NCBI GenBank assembly: GCA_963839525.1 | Contig: CAWIVJ010000005.1 | Span: 558,001-622,000, forward strand | Reading direction: 5' to 3' | DNA length: 64,000 bases | DNA from: CAWIVJ01 sp963839525 | GTDB lineage: Bacteria; Cyanobacteriota; Vampirovibrionia; Gastranaerophilales; Gastranaerophilaceae | Shown here: positions 24,669 through 33,603 of the stretch, piece by piece | How the letters are laid out: every line of letters starts with the position of its first letter | Position numbering within the stretch: position 1 is the first letter of the stretch | Position numbers and translations under genes: made by a program | The notes under the pieces: model-generated | The model's input: the letters and a program-made list of their open reading frames with translations, nothing else | Databases searched by the model: none | Told to the model about the DNA's origin: nothing

Positions 24669-25469
24669 ATGGGATTGAAAAAAGATCCTCATAGGTTTGG
24701 TGTGAATGCTTATTTTATTAATCCGATAAGTAATCAAAATGCTTTAAAATGCTATGGAGATGTAGATAACTCAGATTATTCGGGTTTTAATTCAAATTTA
24801 CAGAAATATTTGAATGAAAAATCTATCTCTGAAATGATTAAGGTTAATTCTGAAATTCAAAGTATTTTTAAGAAGTTTAAGATTTCTATTAAAGTTAATG
24901 TAAAAATATTAAATAGTCTGGTTAAAAATCACCTGCCTCAAACCAGAAACATTGCACTTGGAATAGCAGATTGTTTACCGGAGAAGTTTAAGCCGGCAAT
25001 TAACAAAAAAGCCTTAGCTGAGGCTACTTTTTTGCATGATATTGCAAAAGTTATTATTCCTGAAAATATCGTTAATAAAGCAGGTACTTTAACAGAAAAT
25101 GAGCGTGAAATTATGCAAGAACACGCAAAATTGAGTTATGAAATGTTAAAAACTACAGATTTAACGGAGGAAACTTTAAATCTGGTTAAAAATCACCATA
25201 ATGCAGATAAAGAATTTGTATCGGATATAAATTTGCAAATTTTATCAATAGCTGATATTTATTCGGCTCTTAGAGAAAAACGTTCTTATAAAGATGTTAT
25301 GAATAAAGAACAAGCTTTATCAATTATCAATAAAGAAATGGAAAAAAGAAAATTCTATCCTTGTGTATACAACGCCCTTGTTGAATATGCAGAAAAAGGA
25401 GAAAAGATTAAAAACTTTTCTATAGGACAAAAATTTTATTTAAATCGAAAAAATTATATTCACCTATAA
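24669..25469 (+). CDS. HD-domain protein, degenerate HD-GYP-like
   Basis: 266 residues. The C-terminal half has ATFLHDIAKVIIPENIVNKA, then EREIMQEHAKLSYEMLKTTD, LVKNHHNADKEF and SIADIYSALREKRSYK, the order of metal-binding motifs in HD-GYP phosphohydrolases (c-di-GMP or related). The GYP loop itself is replaced (HHNADKEF instead of HHE..DG.GYP), so c-di-GMP activity is doubtful. The N-terminal ~85 residues show no known domain. The start at 24669 ATG is only weakly supported by AAATATGGG. Confidence 0.7.
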   Translation: MGLKKDPHRFGVNAYFINPISNQNALKCYGDVDNSDYSGFNSNLQKYLNEKSISEMIKVNSEIQSIFKKFKISIKVNVKILNSLVKNHLPQTRNIALGIADCLPEKFKPAINKKALAEATFLHDIAKVIIPENIVNKAGTLTENEREIMQEHAKLSYEMLKTTDLTEETLNLVKNHHNADKEFVSDINLQILSIADIYSALREKRSYKDVMNKEQALSIINKEMEKRKFYPCVYNALVEYAEKGEKIKNFSIGQKFYLNRKNYIHL

Positions 25470-25558
25470 TTTGAACTTAAAATAAATTAATAAAAAAATT
25501 TTTAATTTATTTTTTAATTTATCTCTTAGTTTGTAGAATAGCGAAGCAACGTTTAGTA

Positions 25559-25908
25559 ATGAAAGTAGCATTAAGTCTTGTAAATTTGAAAAAACACTCT
25601 TTTGAAAAACAAAAAGAGCCTCCTAAAAAACATTTAACAATAAATCCTTAACGTTTGGGAATTTTAGTAACAATTTTTCAAATAAGGTTACGTCTTTAAT
25701 TGAAAATTTAACTTTAAATAACCGAACTTACCGGAAAGGGCTAAGCGAAATAGAAGCTTTATATCTGATTTTTAAAAATCATGTTAAGACAGGTGAATTA
25801 AGTTATAAGATTTTTCTGGCTTTAAGTAAAAGCATTAAAGAATTAAATAAAACCAACATTGAGAGGTATGTCTTTAATCTCAAACCTGTAGACCGCCTCT
25901 GTTCCTAA
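25559..25908 (+). pseudogene. Frameshifted hypothetical gene overlapping the fumarase 3' end
   Basis: ATG 25559 gives MKVALSLVNLKKHSFEKQKE plus a few residues and stops at 25651. A one-base change in the A6 run at 25625-25630 would continue as TFNNKSLTFGNFSNNFSNKV, then NRTYRKGLSEIEALYLIFKN and on to a stop at 25908. The second part is helical, protein-like and uninterrupted for 85 codons. It runs 66 bp into the convergent fumarase gene, so the original stop may also be lost. No family is recognised. Confidence 0.4.
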
Positions 25909-27240
25909 ATCTTCAAAAGCAATCAATTCTTTTTTTATGAACTTTTCTGACAAGTAACAAGCAATTCCACCGATAGCTGTAAAATAAATTCCTCCAAATT
26001 TTTTTATAACTGCTTTTACTTCTTCAGAACGTTTTCCTTTGCCTATGGAAGCTAAAATACCGTTTTCATAGAGAGTAATAGCAAATTTATCCATTCTTGA
26101 TGCGGTTGTTGGTCCTATTGAACCTGTAACACATGGTTCTTGGCACGGGCACGGACCTGCATAAAAAATTATTTTATTTTTTAAATCAAAAGGTAATTTT
26201 TCACCTTTTTTAATCATTTCAACCAATCTTTTATGCGCCATATCACGGGCAGTATAAATTTCACCGGATAAAAGCACTTTTTGACCTTGCTTAAGTGATT
26301 TTAGTTTCTCAATGTCAGAGGAATTTAATTTAATAAAATCGTCCTGATTAAATGGCATAATATTAAATTTTAGATTTGAACTTGAATCAAAATTTTTTGT
26401 TATTTTACCGTTTGCTTCGATTATACATTTAGTATGCCTTGAACTGTGACAATTAATAGTAACAGTGACAGGCATACATGCAATATGAGTGAAATCCGTC
26501 AAAATTTTTACATCTAATGCTGTATGGGATCCACCGAGACCGGCAGGTCCGATGTTTAATTTATTAACTGCTTTTTTAATTTTTTCAGCTAAACTCTTGT
26601 GATTTTTATCAATATTTTCTTCTAAAAGCAAAGCTTTTTTAGATAAAATTCCGGCGTATTCAATTGTTCCGCCTATTCCTATGCCTAAAAAATACGGCGG
26701 ACAAGCATTTGCCCCTGCCTTTTTAACTATAGAGACTACAAATTCAATAATTTCTTCCTCAGAAGCTGTTGGGCTAAGCATTTCTGCAGCACAAACATTT
26801 TCGGAACCTCCGCCTTTAATTAAAAGTTCAATTTCCAGAAAATTTTTATCTGAAATTTCTGTGTAAATTATGCAGGGGGTATTTGTTTTGGTATTCAAAC
26901 GTTCAAAAACAGCATTTTTTACAACAGATTTTCTGTAAAAATTCTCCTGATAGGCTTTTGCCACTGCATTATTAACAATTTCTTGAATATTTTCCGGAAT
27001 GTATTTAGGATTTCCTTTTACAAACACCAAAACCTGCCCTGTGTCTTGACAAAGCGGCATTTTCTTTTCACAGGCCATTTGAGCATTTGCTAAAATCAAA
27101 CCCAGAGCTTGTTTTACGTCAAGGTTTTTTTCTGAATTATGAGCATTAAAAATTTTTGTAAAAACACTCTCCGGTAAAGTTGTATTTGCTTCAACGCATA
27201 AATCATAAACAACTTTTTCAATAGTTTTCGAATCAATCAT
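25843..27240 (-). CDS. Class I fumarate hydratase, fused alpha and beta domains
   Basis: 465 residues. Oxygen-sensitive [4Fe-4S] enzyme interconverting fumarate and malate. The alpha part has MPLCQDTGQVLVFVKG (~72, cluster Cys) and ANACPPYFLGIGIGGTIEYA (~185). The beta part has GEIYTARDMAHKRLVEMIKK (~330) and GPCPCQEPCVTGSIGPTTAS (~365). Many bacteria encode these as two genes (ttdA/ttdB or fumA-like pairs); here they are fused and shorter than the ~548-residue E. coli FumA. L-tartrate dehydratase is an alternative substrate class. Confidence 0.93.
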   Translation of the reverse strand: MIDSKTIEKVVYDLCVEANTTLPESVFTKIFNAHNSEKNLDVKQALGLILANAQMACEKKMPLCQDTGQVLVFVKGNPKYIPENIQEIVNNAVAKAYQENFYRKSVVKNAVFERLNTKTNTPCIIYTEISDKNFLEIELLIKGGGSENVCAAEMLSPTASEEEIIEFVVSIVKKAGANACPPYFLGIGIGGTIEYAGILSKKALLLEENIDKNHKSLAEKIKKAVNKLNIGPAGLGGSHTALDVKILTDFTHIACMPVTVTINCHSSRHTKCIIEANGKITKNFDSSSNLKFNIMPFNQDDFIKLNSSDIEKLKSLKQGQKVLLSGEIYTARDMAHKRLVEMIKKGEKLPFDLKNKIIFYAGPCPCQEPCVTGSIGPTTASRMDKFAITLYENGILASIGKGKRSEEVKAVIKKFGGIYFTAIGGIACYLSEKFIKKELIAFEDLGTEAVYRFEIKDIPLNVGFI

Positions 27241-27443
27241 AAGTTAATTTTAAATCAAACAAAAAAATTAAAAAGAGCTTTCAAAAACATAATGAAAACA
27301 TTAAGATTTGTAAACAAAAAATCCTTGTTATAAAAGCTTTTTAGATAAATTTATAAAAAAATGTTATTTTTATAGCAAATAATTTTTTGTTTGTTTTTTA
27401 TAATTATGAAGTAAAATCCTTATAGGTGAAAGGTCGTGAATTT

Positions 27444-27984
27444 ATGACAATTCAAGCAGTGCAAAAGGTTATATTTAAAAGAAAAGAAAATAAAAAGGAA
27501 ACTAATCCTGTTTTTCCAACTGCAGGAGCGATAACAGGGGCGGCTGTAGGCGGAGTTATCATTGGGAAAGCGAACAGATGTGAATGAAGTTTTAGAAAAA
27601 GATACTTTTAAACTTGCGAATGCAAAAGATATAACACAGGAAGAAAAAAATGTGGTTGAACAAATAAATAAGTTCTTGACACTTAATAAAAACGCTGAAA
27701 TACATGCGGAAAAAGAAATAAAAAAAATATTTGGAGATAAGGACGAAATTCTTGTGGAAAATTTTTTAGGAAATCAAGAGATTGAGAAATTTGAAGAAGC
27801 ACTTAACGAAAAAATTGAAGTGAACAAAGAATTTGAAAAAAAACTTCTTGAAATGGCCGAAAAAAATGAAAATTCACTGGATAAAAAACAAGGCATTCTT
27901 GAAAGAATTTTTAAAGTTGAAGAAAGAAGAATAGAAAAAATAATTAAAAGAATAGTTGGGAATTTAAGAGACAAAAGGAAATAA
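27444..27984 (+). pseudogene. Lineage-specific membrane-anchored protein, frameshifted
   Basis: ATG 27444 gives MTIQAVQKVIFKRKENKKET then a glycine-rich segment (AITGAAVGGVIIGK) and stops at 27585. Moving one base near 27573 continues as RTDVNEVLEKDTFKLANAKD and a long charged helical region to 27984. The fused product would be one Gly-rich N-terminal hydrophobic segment plus a Lys/Glu coiled coil. A further frame change joins it to the next gene. I cannot tell mutation from sequencing error. Confidence 0.5.
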
Positions 27985-27998
27985 TAGAACAAGATAAA

Positions 27999-28247
27999 TT
28001 GAAGTTAAAAATAGCAAAAACCGCAACAGAGGGTATAATTAAAAAAGATGTTATTAAAACCCAGTTTATAAAAGAATTCAAAGAAGTATTATCAAAAAAC
28101 ATTGAAGCATTATTACCTAAAATTAAAGGAAGATTAGATAAAAAGTTCTCTGTGGCAATGGCAGTATTATTGGGTTTAGCAGGTGCCGGAGCAGGGCTTT
28201 TAGCGGCTAATTTATTTGCTCCTAAAAAATCCGATAATGCATTTTAA
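27999..28247 (+). CDS. Small protein with C-terminal Gly/Ala-rich membrane segment
   Basis: 82 residues from TTG 27999. It has an amphipathic Lys-rich part (VIKTQFIKEFKEVLSKNIEA) followed by the hydrophobic FSVAMAVLLGLAGAGAGLLA and NLFAPKKSDNAF. It lies 14 bp past the stop of the preceding frame and is also open upstream (EIIEQDKLKLKIAKT). It may therefore be the C-terminal part of the 27444 gene rather than a separate protein. The mirror-image Gly-rich segments at both ends of that joint product would make a two-anchor topology. Confidence 0.45.
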   Translation: MKLKIAKTATEGIIKKDVIKTQFIKEFKEVLSKNIEALLPKIKGRLDKKFSVAMAVLLGLAGAGAGLLAANLFAPKKSDNAF

Positions 28248-28278
28248 AAACCATTCAAGCAAGAATTTTACAAGCTAA

Positions 28279-29598
28279 TTATGCCAAAGAAGCAGAGGTT
28301 GAGCTGGCAATTTTCATCATGCAGCATTTTTTGTACTTTTTTCCGCTACCGCAAGGGCAAGGATCATTTCTACCGACATTTGTTGCATCAAATTTTGGTT
28401 TGTTTTCTTCTTCCTCAATATAGCCAAGGGTTTTTGAGAAAGTTTTTGATTCATATAAAACAGTTGTTGAAGAAAAGATTTTTTCTTTTAAATGTTGAGA
28501 TTTGTATTTTTCCAGCAATTCATCAAAAGTCATGTCGGTTGAGTAAATTTTATTTATTACTTTCATAAAATTAGAATATTTTGCTTCAATTTTTTTCAGT
28601 AAATTTGCTGAGATTCCGTCAGTAAGCAAAAAATGTTCCAAACATTTGTCATAATTTTCTATTTTTGTAAAATCTTTTTCTTCAAAAATTTTACAAAAAG
28701 TTTTATAAAAAGGAATTACAGAAAGACCAAGGTCTTTATCAAAAATTATTCCTACATCATAAGTTTCTTGGTGAGATGAAAAACCGCCCAAAGAGTTTTC
28801 TAAAAAGTTTTCATAGGAATTATTAAAGCTGCTTACAGTGAAAAATTTATAATTATCCGGTGTTTGGATTTTTTCTTCAAGTTCTTCTTGGTTAAATTTT
28901 TTATTATTTTCTGCAAAATCATTAAACATTTCAATAATATCATCAGCAAATTTGTTAGTTGTAATAATTTCGTCACTTTCAAAACATTCAAGAAATTTTT
29001 TATGCAATCTTTTAACCTGTTTTTCAATTTCTTTTTGTTTTTCTAAATTATCTTTATAAACCATTTCAGGAGATTGAATTATTTTTGCAATTGCATAACG
29101 CATTGCATCATCTTTTTTGTTGGCAGCCAGAATATTTGAAATTTCAAGTAAATAATACTCATTTTCAAATTCAAAAATCCTTGCAACAACATATTGACCA
29201 ACTCCTACGCCTCTAAAATGGCTCATTTTAACAAGAGAAATTACTTTGTAAGTTTTTTCATTGACTAAATTATATAGTTCAAAACCATTTTTAAGAATCT
29301 TTTTAACTTCAAATATTGAAGAGACTGAACTTGTAAGCCCTTTTATGATTGTTCTTGCGTATTTTGTAGCTTTTTTTGTTTTTTCCAGAAAAAGTTCTAA
29401 AATACTTTTAGAATTAATGTTTCTTTCAAAAATATAGGGCATGCATATCGATTGAATTTGAGAAGAATTCGGGTTTTTAACTCCTATTGTTGAAAGGTAT
29501 TCATCAAAATCAGACTTAATATCTTTGTCTGTTTGAACAAATTTTATTAAATCACTTATTACTTCGCTTATTGAATCAAGTTTTTCGATTAAGCTCAT
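28279..29598 (-). CDS. SEC-C motif protein with uncharacterised N-terminal region
   Basis: 439 residues. The C-terminus carries a textbook SEC-C zinc motif: GRNDPCPCGSGKKYKKCC (~408-425), as at the end of SecA, used for zinc and protein or ribosome contact. The remaining ~400 residues are helical and contain HFRGVGVGQYVVARIFEFEN, with no domain I recognise. The start overlaps the pgeF stop (TAATG), so translation is probably coupled. The function is not predictable beyond the zinc module. Confidence 0.85.
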   Translation of the reverse strand: MSLIEKLDSISEVISDLIKFVQTDKDIKSDFDEYLSTIGVKNPNSSQIQSICMPYIFERNINSKSILELFLEKTKKATKYARTIIKGLTSSVSSIFEVKKILKNGFELYNLVNEKTYKVISLVKMSHFRGVGVGQYVVARIFEFENEYYLLEISNILAANKKDDAMRYAIAKIIQSPEMVYKDNLEKQKEIEKQVKRLHKKFLECFESDEIITTNKFADDIIEMFNDFAENNKKFNQEELEEKIQTPDNYKFFTVSSFNNSYENFLENSLGGFSSHQETYDVGIIFDKDLGLSVIPFYKTFCKIFEEKDFTKIENYDKCLEHFLLTDGISANLLKKIEAKYSNFMKVINKIYSTDMTFDELLEKYKSQHLKEKIFSSTTVLYESKTFSKTLGYIEEEENKPKFDATNVGRNDPCPCGSGKKYKKCCMMKIASSTSASLA

Positions 29599-30350
29599 TA
29601 TTCCTCCCTTAGCATAATTACTGAAGAATGTCTTGCTGTATAGCCTTTTTCTTTTCTATAAGAAAAAAATAACTCATTTTGACAAGAAGTGCAATACTCA
29701 CATACATCAATTTTTTTTACCCCATTGGCTAATAATTGAAATTTGTTGATTAATTTTAAGTCAGCATAATTTGCCTTAAAGGCTTCTTCGCATTGCTTGT
29801 TAACAGATTCTTTAAGTTTTTCTAAAACATCTTTTTTAATTTCAAAGCAGCATTTTCCGATAGCAGGTCCAATAAGTACGATAATATCTTCAGGCTTGCA
29901 GGAAAAGTTTTTAATCATTTTTTCAACAGTTTTTACTCCGATTTTTGCAGCTGTTCCACGCCAGCCTGCATGAGCGTTTGCAATAACCTTTTTTATAGGG
30001 TCATAGAAAATTATAGGTACACAATCTGCAAAATTAAGCGCAAGAGCGATGTTTGGCTGATTTGTGACAAGTGCGTCAGTATTTTCGTAGAGCGAAGAAG
30101 TATTCTTTTTGCTTTTTACTATTTTAACATTGTCACTGTGCGTTTGCTGAGGGATAATGAGGTTCTCAATATTAATTTTTAATCCTTCACAGACAAGTTT
30201 TTTATTATTTTCAATTTCTTCTGCTAAGTCTTCTCTTTCTCCGAATTTTAGCGGCAAATCTTTTGTAGTAAAAAAAGCGTTAATTTTTTCATCATTTAAT
30301 AACGATGATTTTAAGACTCTCCTCTTCATAAATTTGTTTAAATTAAACAT
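29598..30350 (-). CDS. pgeF: Peptidoglycan editing factor PgeF (YfiH/LACC1 family)
   Basis: 250 residues. Multicopper-oxidase-like fold without copper centres, acting as a purine nucleoside phosphorylase/hydrolase in LACC1-type proteins and removing mis-incorporated L-Ser in E. coli peptidoglycan. The zinc triad is visible: QQTHSDNV (His), NFADCVPI (Cys) and NAHAGWRG (His). GPAIGKCCFEI and FFSYRKEKGYTARH are further signatures. It is translationally coupled to the SEC-C gene. Start 30350 has no strong ribosome site; ATG 30329 is an alternative. Confidence 0.93.
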   Translation of the reverse strand: MFNLNKFMKRRVLKSSLLNDEKINAFFTTKDLPLKFGEREDLAEEIENNKKLVCEGLKINIENLIIPQQTHSDNVKIVKSKKNTSSLYENTDALVTNQPNIALALNFADCVPIIFYDPIKKVIANAHAGWRGTAAKIGVKTVEKMIKNFSCKPEDIIVLIGPAIGKCCFEIKKDVLEKLKESVNKQCEEAFKANYADLKLINKFQLLANGVKKIDVCEYCTSCQNELFFSYRKEKGYTARHSSVIMLREE

Positions 30351-30466
30351 GAGTTAATTATAATACAATCAAAGATTAAAAAATGTTAAATAAATAAGCA
30401 TTGCTAACAAAAAAAAAATTTATGAGGTTTAAAGTTAATATAATATTGAAATGGAGAAAATAAAAT

Positions 30467-31096
30467 ATGAGCATGACATCAAATATAAGTGTAAATCCTG
30501 TAACTTCATTTAATCCTAAAAGCTATCGTCCGTTAATTTCCAAAAATTCTTTTGTTCAGCCGAATGCATCGGTTGTAGGTTCTGTAATTCTATCAGAAGG
30601 AGTTCTTGTTTCACCTTTTGCAAGTATAAGAGGGGATGAAGGAACGCCTATTTTTATAGGTAAAAATTCTAATGTTCAAGACGGGGTTGTTATACATGGA
30701 CTTGAAAAACAGTTTGTAGAAAATAAAGGCTTTGGTTATTCTGTTTATATCGGTGAAAACGTAAGTCTTGCTCATCAGTCACAAGTACATGGTCCCGCTA
30801 AAATAGGCAACAATACTTTTGTCGGAATGCAAAGCTTTGTTTTTAAATCTGAGATTGGTGATAATGTAGTAATAGAGCCTTGCGCAAAAGTTATTAGCGT
30901 TAAAGTAGCTTCAGGAAGATATGTTCCGGCGGGAGAAGTTATTAAAACGCAAGAGCAGGCAGATAAATTACCTGTAATTACCCCTAAATATGCTATGAAA
31001 AATTTAAACAATGAAGTAGTTCATGTTAATCAGGAATTAAACAAAGGTTATGAAGCTTTACCTAAAGCTTATCCGCCAAATTATTATTTAAAATGA
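30467..31096 (+). CDS. Gamma-class carbonic anhydrase of the CcmM type
   Basis: 209 residues, GGAGA before ATG. Left-handed beta-helix of hexapeptide repeats. The stretch SIRGDEGTPIFIGKNSNVQD, then GVVIHGLEKQF, SLAHQSQVHGPAKIGNN and the tail ASGRYVPAGEVIKTQEQADK follows the N-terminal domain of cyanobacterial CcmM closely. The three zinc His residues (VVIH; LAH; VHG) are all present. RuBisCO-small-subunit-like repeats of CcmM are absent, and no carboxysome genes are nearby. A ~30-residue N-terminal extension (SVNPVTSFNPKSYRPL) precedes the helix. It probably hydrates CO2 or is a CA-like scaffold. Confidence 0.88.
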   Translation: MSMTSNISVNPVTSFNPKSYRPLISKNSFVQPNASVVGSVILSEGVLVSPFASIRGDEGTPIFIGKNSNVQDGVVIHGLEKQFVENKGFGYSVYIGENVSLAHQSQVHGPAKIGNNTFVGMQSFVFKSEIGDNVVIEPCAKVISVKVASGRYVPAGEVIKTQEQADKLPVITPKYAMKNLNNEVVHVNQELNKGYEALPKAYPPNYYLK

Positions 31097-31421
31097 AAAG
31101 AATTCAGTAAATGTAACAAATTTTTATATTTAGGCAATTTTGCCTTCTTTTCGAGGCGAGGAACAAGCCGTAGAAAATGGCGTCACGGGACACTATAATT
31201 GCCCACTCTTTAGTAAAGGTCTCCAATAGTGACTTTTGATATGTAACAAATTTTTATATTTAGGCAATTTTATTAAGAAAAAATACTTTATATAAATATA
31301 GCGGATTTTGGCAAGGGCGCCGTGGCATTTTGTGCCCCAGCCCGTCCAAGTGAGCAAAACCGCGCTTTTGCGAACTGCCAATAATCCAAGACAGGTAGTG
31401 TATTTATATAGGTTGTGTTAT
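31097..31421. repeat. Gene-free spacer with a 31-bp direct repeat 130 bp apart
   Basis: ATGTAACAAATTTTTATATT followed by TAGGCAATTTT occurs identically at 31111-31141 and 31241-31271. The ~100 bp between copies is GC-richer. A second GC-rich segment follows at 31300-31375. The exact repeat suggests a recent duplication or insertion with the repeat as its product. No gene is supported before ATG 31422. Confidence 0.8.
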
Positions 31422-31996
31422 ATGTCAAATGTTATTTCATCAGCATTATTTTGTGGAAGAAATGTTAATAAAGCCACAACTCAAGGAAGAATAGGCAGAG
31501 CTTATGTTGCGATAGGACAAGGCGCAAATGTTTTTGACCATGTTAGAACTCTTGATAATGCGTTTGGAAAAAGTGCAAAAACAGCTGTTGATGCGCTTAA
31601 AACAGCAGCAAAAAGTGAAAAACTTATTGAATATGCAGGTAAAGCAGTAGATTTCGCAAGTAAAAATATTAATCCTCTTCTTTGTGCATCAGCAGGTTTA
31701 GATATCTTAATGTCAGAAGATAAAGGAGAGGCTTTGGTAACTAATACAACAGCTTTAACATCTATGTTTGCTGTTGAGCATTTGATGAAAAAATATCTTG
31801 ATGATGTTGTAAAAATAAAAGGTATTGATAAAATTGCAAAAAGAGTAATGAATTTTGCGAAAAAATATAAACATGGCAAATCCCGGCAATACTTCATGGT
31901 ATAGCTTTTGTAATCGGCTCTTGTACAGCCTATAGTGTAGGAGAAAATTTTGGCAAAATGCTTTTAGGCAAAAAAAAAGAGCAAAAAGCTGCGTAA
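31422..31996 (+). pseudogene. Hypothetical helical membrane-associated protein, frameshifted near the 3' end
   Basis: ATG 31422 reads MSNVISSALFCGRNVNKATT and continues as an Ala-rich helical protein (AVDALKTAAKSEKLIEYAGK) to about residue 152, then stops at 31904. A -1 change near 31878 continues IPAILHGIAFVIGSCTAYSV then GENFGKMLLGKKKEQKAA to a stop at 31996. That is a convincing hydrophobic helix and basic tail. The intact protein would be about 190 residues with a C-terminal membrane segment. No family name is known to me. Confidence 0.6.
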
Positions 31997-32065
31997 TTAC
32001 TTATTAAAATTCTGCAACCTTCCTGTCATTATAGCCTTTTAATTTTTTGCATTATAATTATTATC

Positions 32066-32944
32066 ATGAGGAAAGTTTTTATTTTAGGAATAGCCTTTTT
32101 AACGCAATTTATATTTATTTTGCCTTGTTTTGCAATAAAAATAGGGTTAATAAATAATGCCGGCAGAGCTTATATTGGGACTTCCAGCAAAGGTCAAATT
32201 ATTAATGCAAAAACCAATAAACTTTTGTACACACTTTCACCAATGAAAGCTTATGAATTCAAATCATATAAAAATAGTATTGCTATTAAGATTTCCGGGG
32301 ATTATTTTGATTTACAAACAAATTATGCGGTAATAAAACCTGTTTCAGAGGGATTTATCAGTGTAAAAAACAAGTGGTACAGAGGCTTTTTTATTGTCCA
32401 TAACAATAGCGGAACACTAACTGTTATAAATAAAATTGATATAGAAGATTATATTAGAGGTGTTGTTCCGTCAGAAATGCCTTCTAAATGGAATTACGAA
32501 GCACATAAGGCTCAAGCAATAGCAGCAAGAAGTTATGCTCTTGCAAATCTTGGAAAACGGGCAAGTAGCGGATATGATTTAAAAGATACACCGGAAGATC
32601 AGGCTTATGGAGGAGCGTCAGCTGAATCTGCAAGGACAAATCAAGCGGTTAAAGAAACTGAAGGAATTGTTTTAATTTATAATCTTAAAATTATTCCTGC
32701 TTATTATTCGGCCTCTGCAGGTGGGCAAACTTCCAGTTCAGCCGCTGTCTGGACGAAAAATTTACCCTATTTGCAATCTGTTCCGTCTTTTGATGCAAGG
32801 ATTAAAAAAAATGGTCATGGTGTCGGAATGTCGCAACATGGAGCAAATAATTTAGCAAAAAACGGTTATAATGCTTATCAAATTTTACAATATTTTTACA
32901 AAGGCGTAAAATTTGCCAGAATTAACCCGGAATATTACAAGTAA
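32066..32944 (+). CDS. SpoIID/LytB-domain protein, exported
   Basis: 292 residues with a signal peptide (MRKVFILGIAFLTQFIFILP, then CFA). The SpoIID domain shows DIEDYIRGVVPSEMPSKWNY, EAHKAQAIAARSYALANLG and the C-terminal GHGVGMSQHGANNLAKNG. SpoIID is a lytic transglycosylase acting on denuded glycan during spore engulfment. In non-sporulating diderm and cyanobacterial-lineage bacteria, SpoIID/LytB homologues are taken to remodel peptidoglycan. No sporulation genes are seen here. Probably periplasmic. Confidence 0.92.
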   Translation: MRKVFILGIAFLTQFIFILPCFAIKIGLINNAGRAYIGTSSKGQIINAKTNKLLYTLSPMKAYEFKSYKNSIAIKISGDYFDLQTNYAVIKPVSEGFISVKNKWYRGFFIVHNNSGTLTVINKIDIEDYIRGVVPSEMPSKWNYEAHKAQAIAARSYALANLGKRASSGYDLKDTPEDQAYGGASAESARTNQAVKETEGIVLIYNLKIIPAYYSASAGGQTSSSAAVWTKNLPYLQSVPSFDARIKKNGHGVGMSQHGANNLAKNGYNAYQILQYFYKGVKFARINPEYYK

Positions 32945-33132
32945 CGGAAAACCCTTGGGAGAGTAAGTTGTTCATAAATTTATTTTATGATTTAAAACCG
33001 TCTCAAACCCTTATTTATTAAGTATTTTTAAGAATTTAAGGCTATTTTTTTAAAAAAGCCTTGCCAAAACTGGATAAAAATGTATAATTATTGATGTTCC
33101 GTTTATATTGGAGCATGTTTAGTACAACACCA

Positions 33133-33212
33133 GACATTTGACAAGGTTTATAGACATTTCATTAATGAAATGTCAAGAATCGCTTTAATTTTAGCTAAAG
33201 AAATGTCAAAGA
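33133..33212 (+). promoter_or_regulatory. Repeated ATGTC half-sites and a perfect 22-bp palindrome upstream of hup
   Basis: A perfect palindrome with half-site GACATTTCATT spans 33153-33174. GACATTTGAC lies just upstream (~33133) and AAATGTCAAAG just downstream (~33202). Four half-sites in 80 bp before the HU gene look like an operator array for an unknown dimeric regulator, possibly autoregulation by HU or an oxidative/SOS-type repressor. Confidence 0.55.
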
Positions 33213-33233
33213 TGGTAAAAAAGGAGGTTCTAG

Positions 33234-33506
33234 ATGAACAAAGAAGAATTGGTAAAAGAAGTATCAAAAAAAGCAAAAGTTTCTCAAAAAGCTGCTGCCG
33301 ACGTTATTGCTGCAGCATTAGAAACAATTGAAAAAACTGTTTCTAAAGGCAAAAAAGTAACTTTAGTGGGCTTTGGAACATTTGAACCACGTAAGAGAGC
33401 TGCCCGAACTGGTCGTAATCCTCAAACAGGTGCGGTACTTAAAATTGCTGCAAAAACAGTTCCTGCGTTCTCAGCTGGTAAAAAATTCAAAGAAATGGTT
33501 AAGTAG
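33234..33506 (+). CDS. hup: HU family DNA-binding protein
   Basis: 90 residues. Histone-like dimer that bends DNA. The family pattern is complete: MNKEELVKEVSKKAKVSQKA at the N-terminus, VTLVGFGTFEPRKRAARTGR, the beta-arm with NPQTGAVLKI, and the final PAFSAGKKFKEMVK. AAGGAGG precedes the ATG at ideal distance, consistent with high expression. A strong terminator follows. Confidence 0.97.
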   Translation: MNKEELVKEVSKKAKVSQKAAADVIAAALETIEKTVSKGKKVTLVGFGTFEPRKRAARTGRNPQTGAVLKIAAKTVPAFSAGKKFKEMVK

Positions 33507-33563
33507 TTTAAGTTTTCCCATAAAAAATTTAAACGAACAAATCAGTTCTTTTGAACAATTTTT

Positions 33564-33603
33564 AAGCGAAGCAAGAAAATGATCTTTTTGCTTCGCTTTT
33601 TAA
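33564..33603. terminator. Bidirectional terminator between hup and the AmmeMemoRadiSam gene
   Basis: AAGCGAAGCAA (33564-33574) pairs with TTGCTTCGCTT (33588-33598), followed by T-rich sequence on the plus strand and A-rich upstream. It lies between two convergent genes. Confidence 0.8.

Noticed and set aside
24669..25469. Active c-di-GMP phosphodiesterase (HD-GYP)
   Set aside because: The GYP loop is missing, so only HD-domain similarity is claimed.
32066..32944. SpoIID as evidence of sporulation
   Set aside because: SpoIID/LytB-domain proteins occur in non-sporulating diderms and cyanobacterial relatives; no other spore gene is here.
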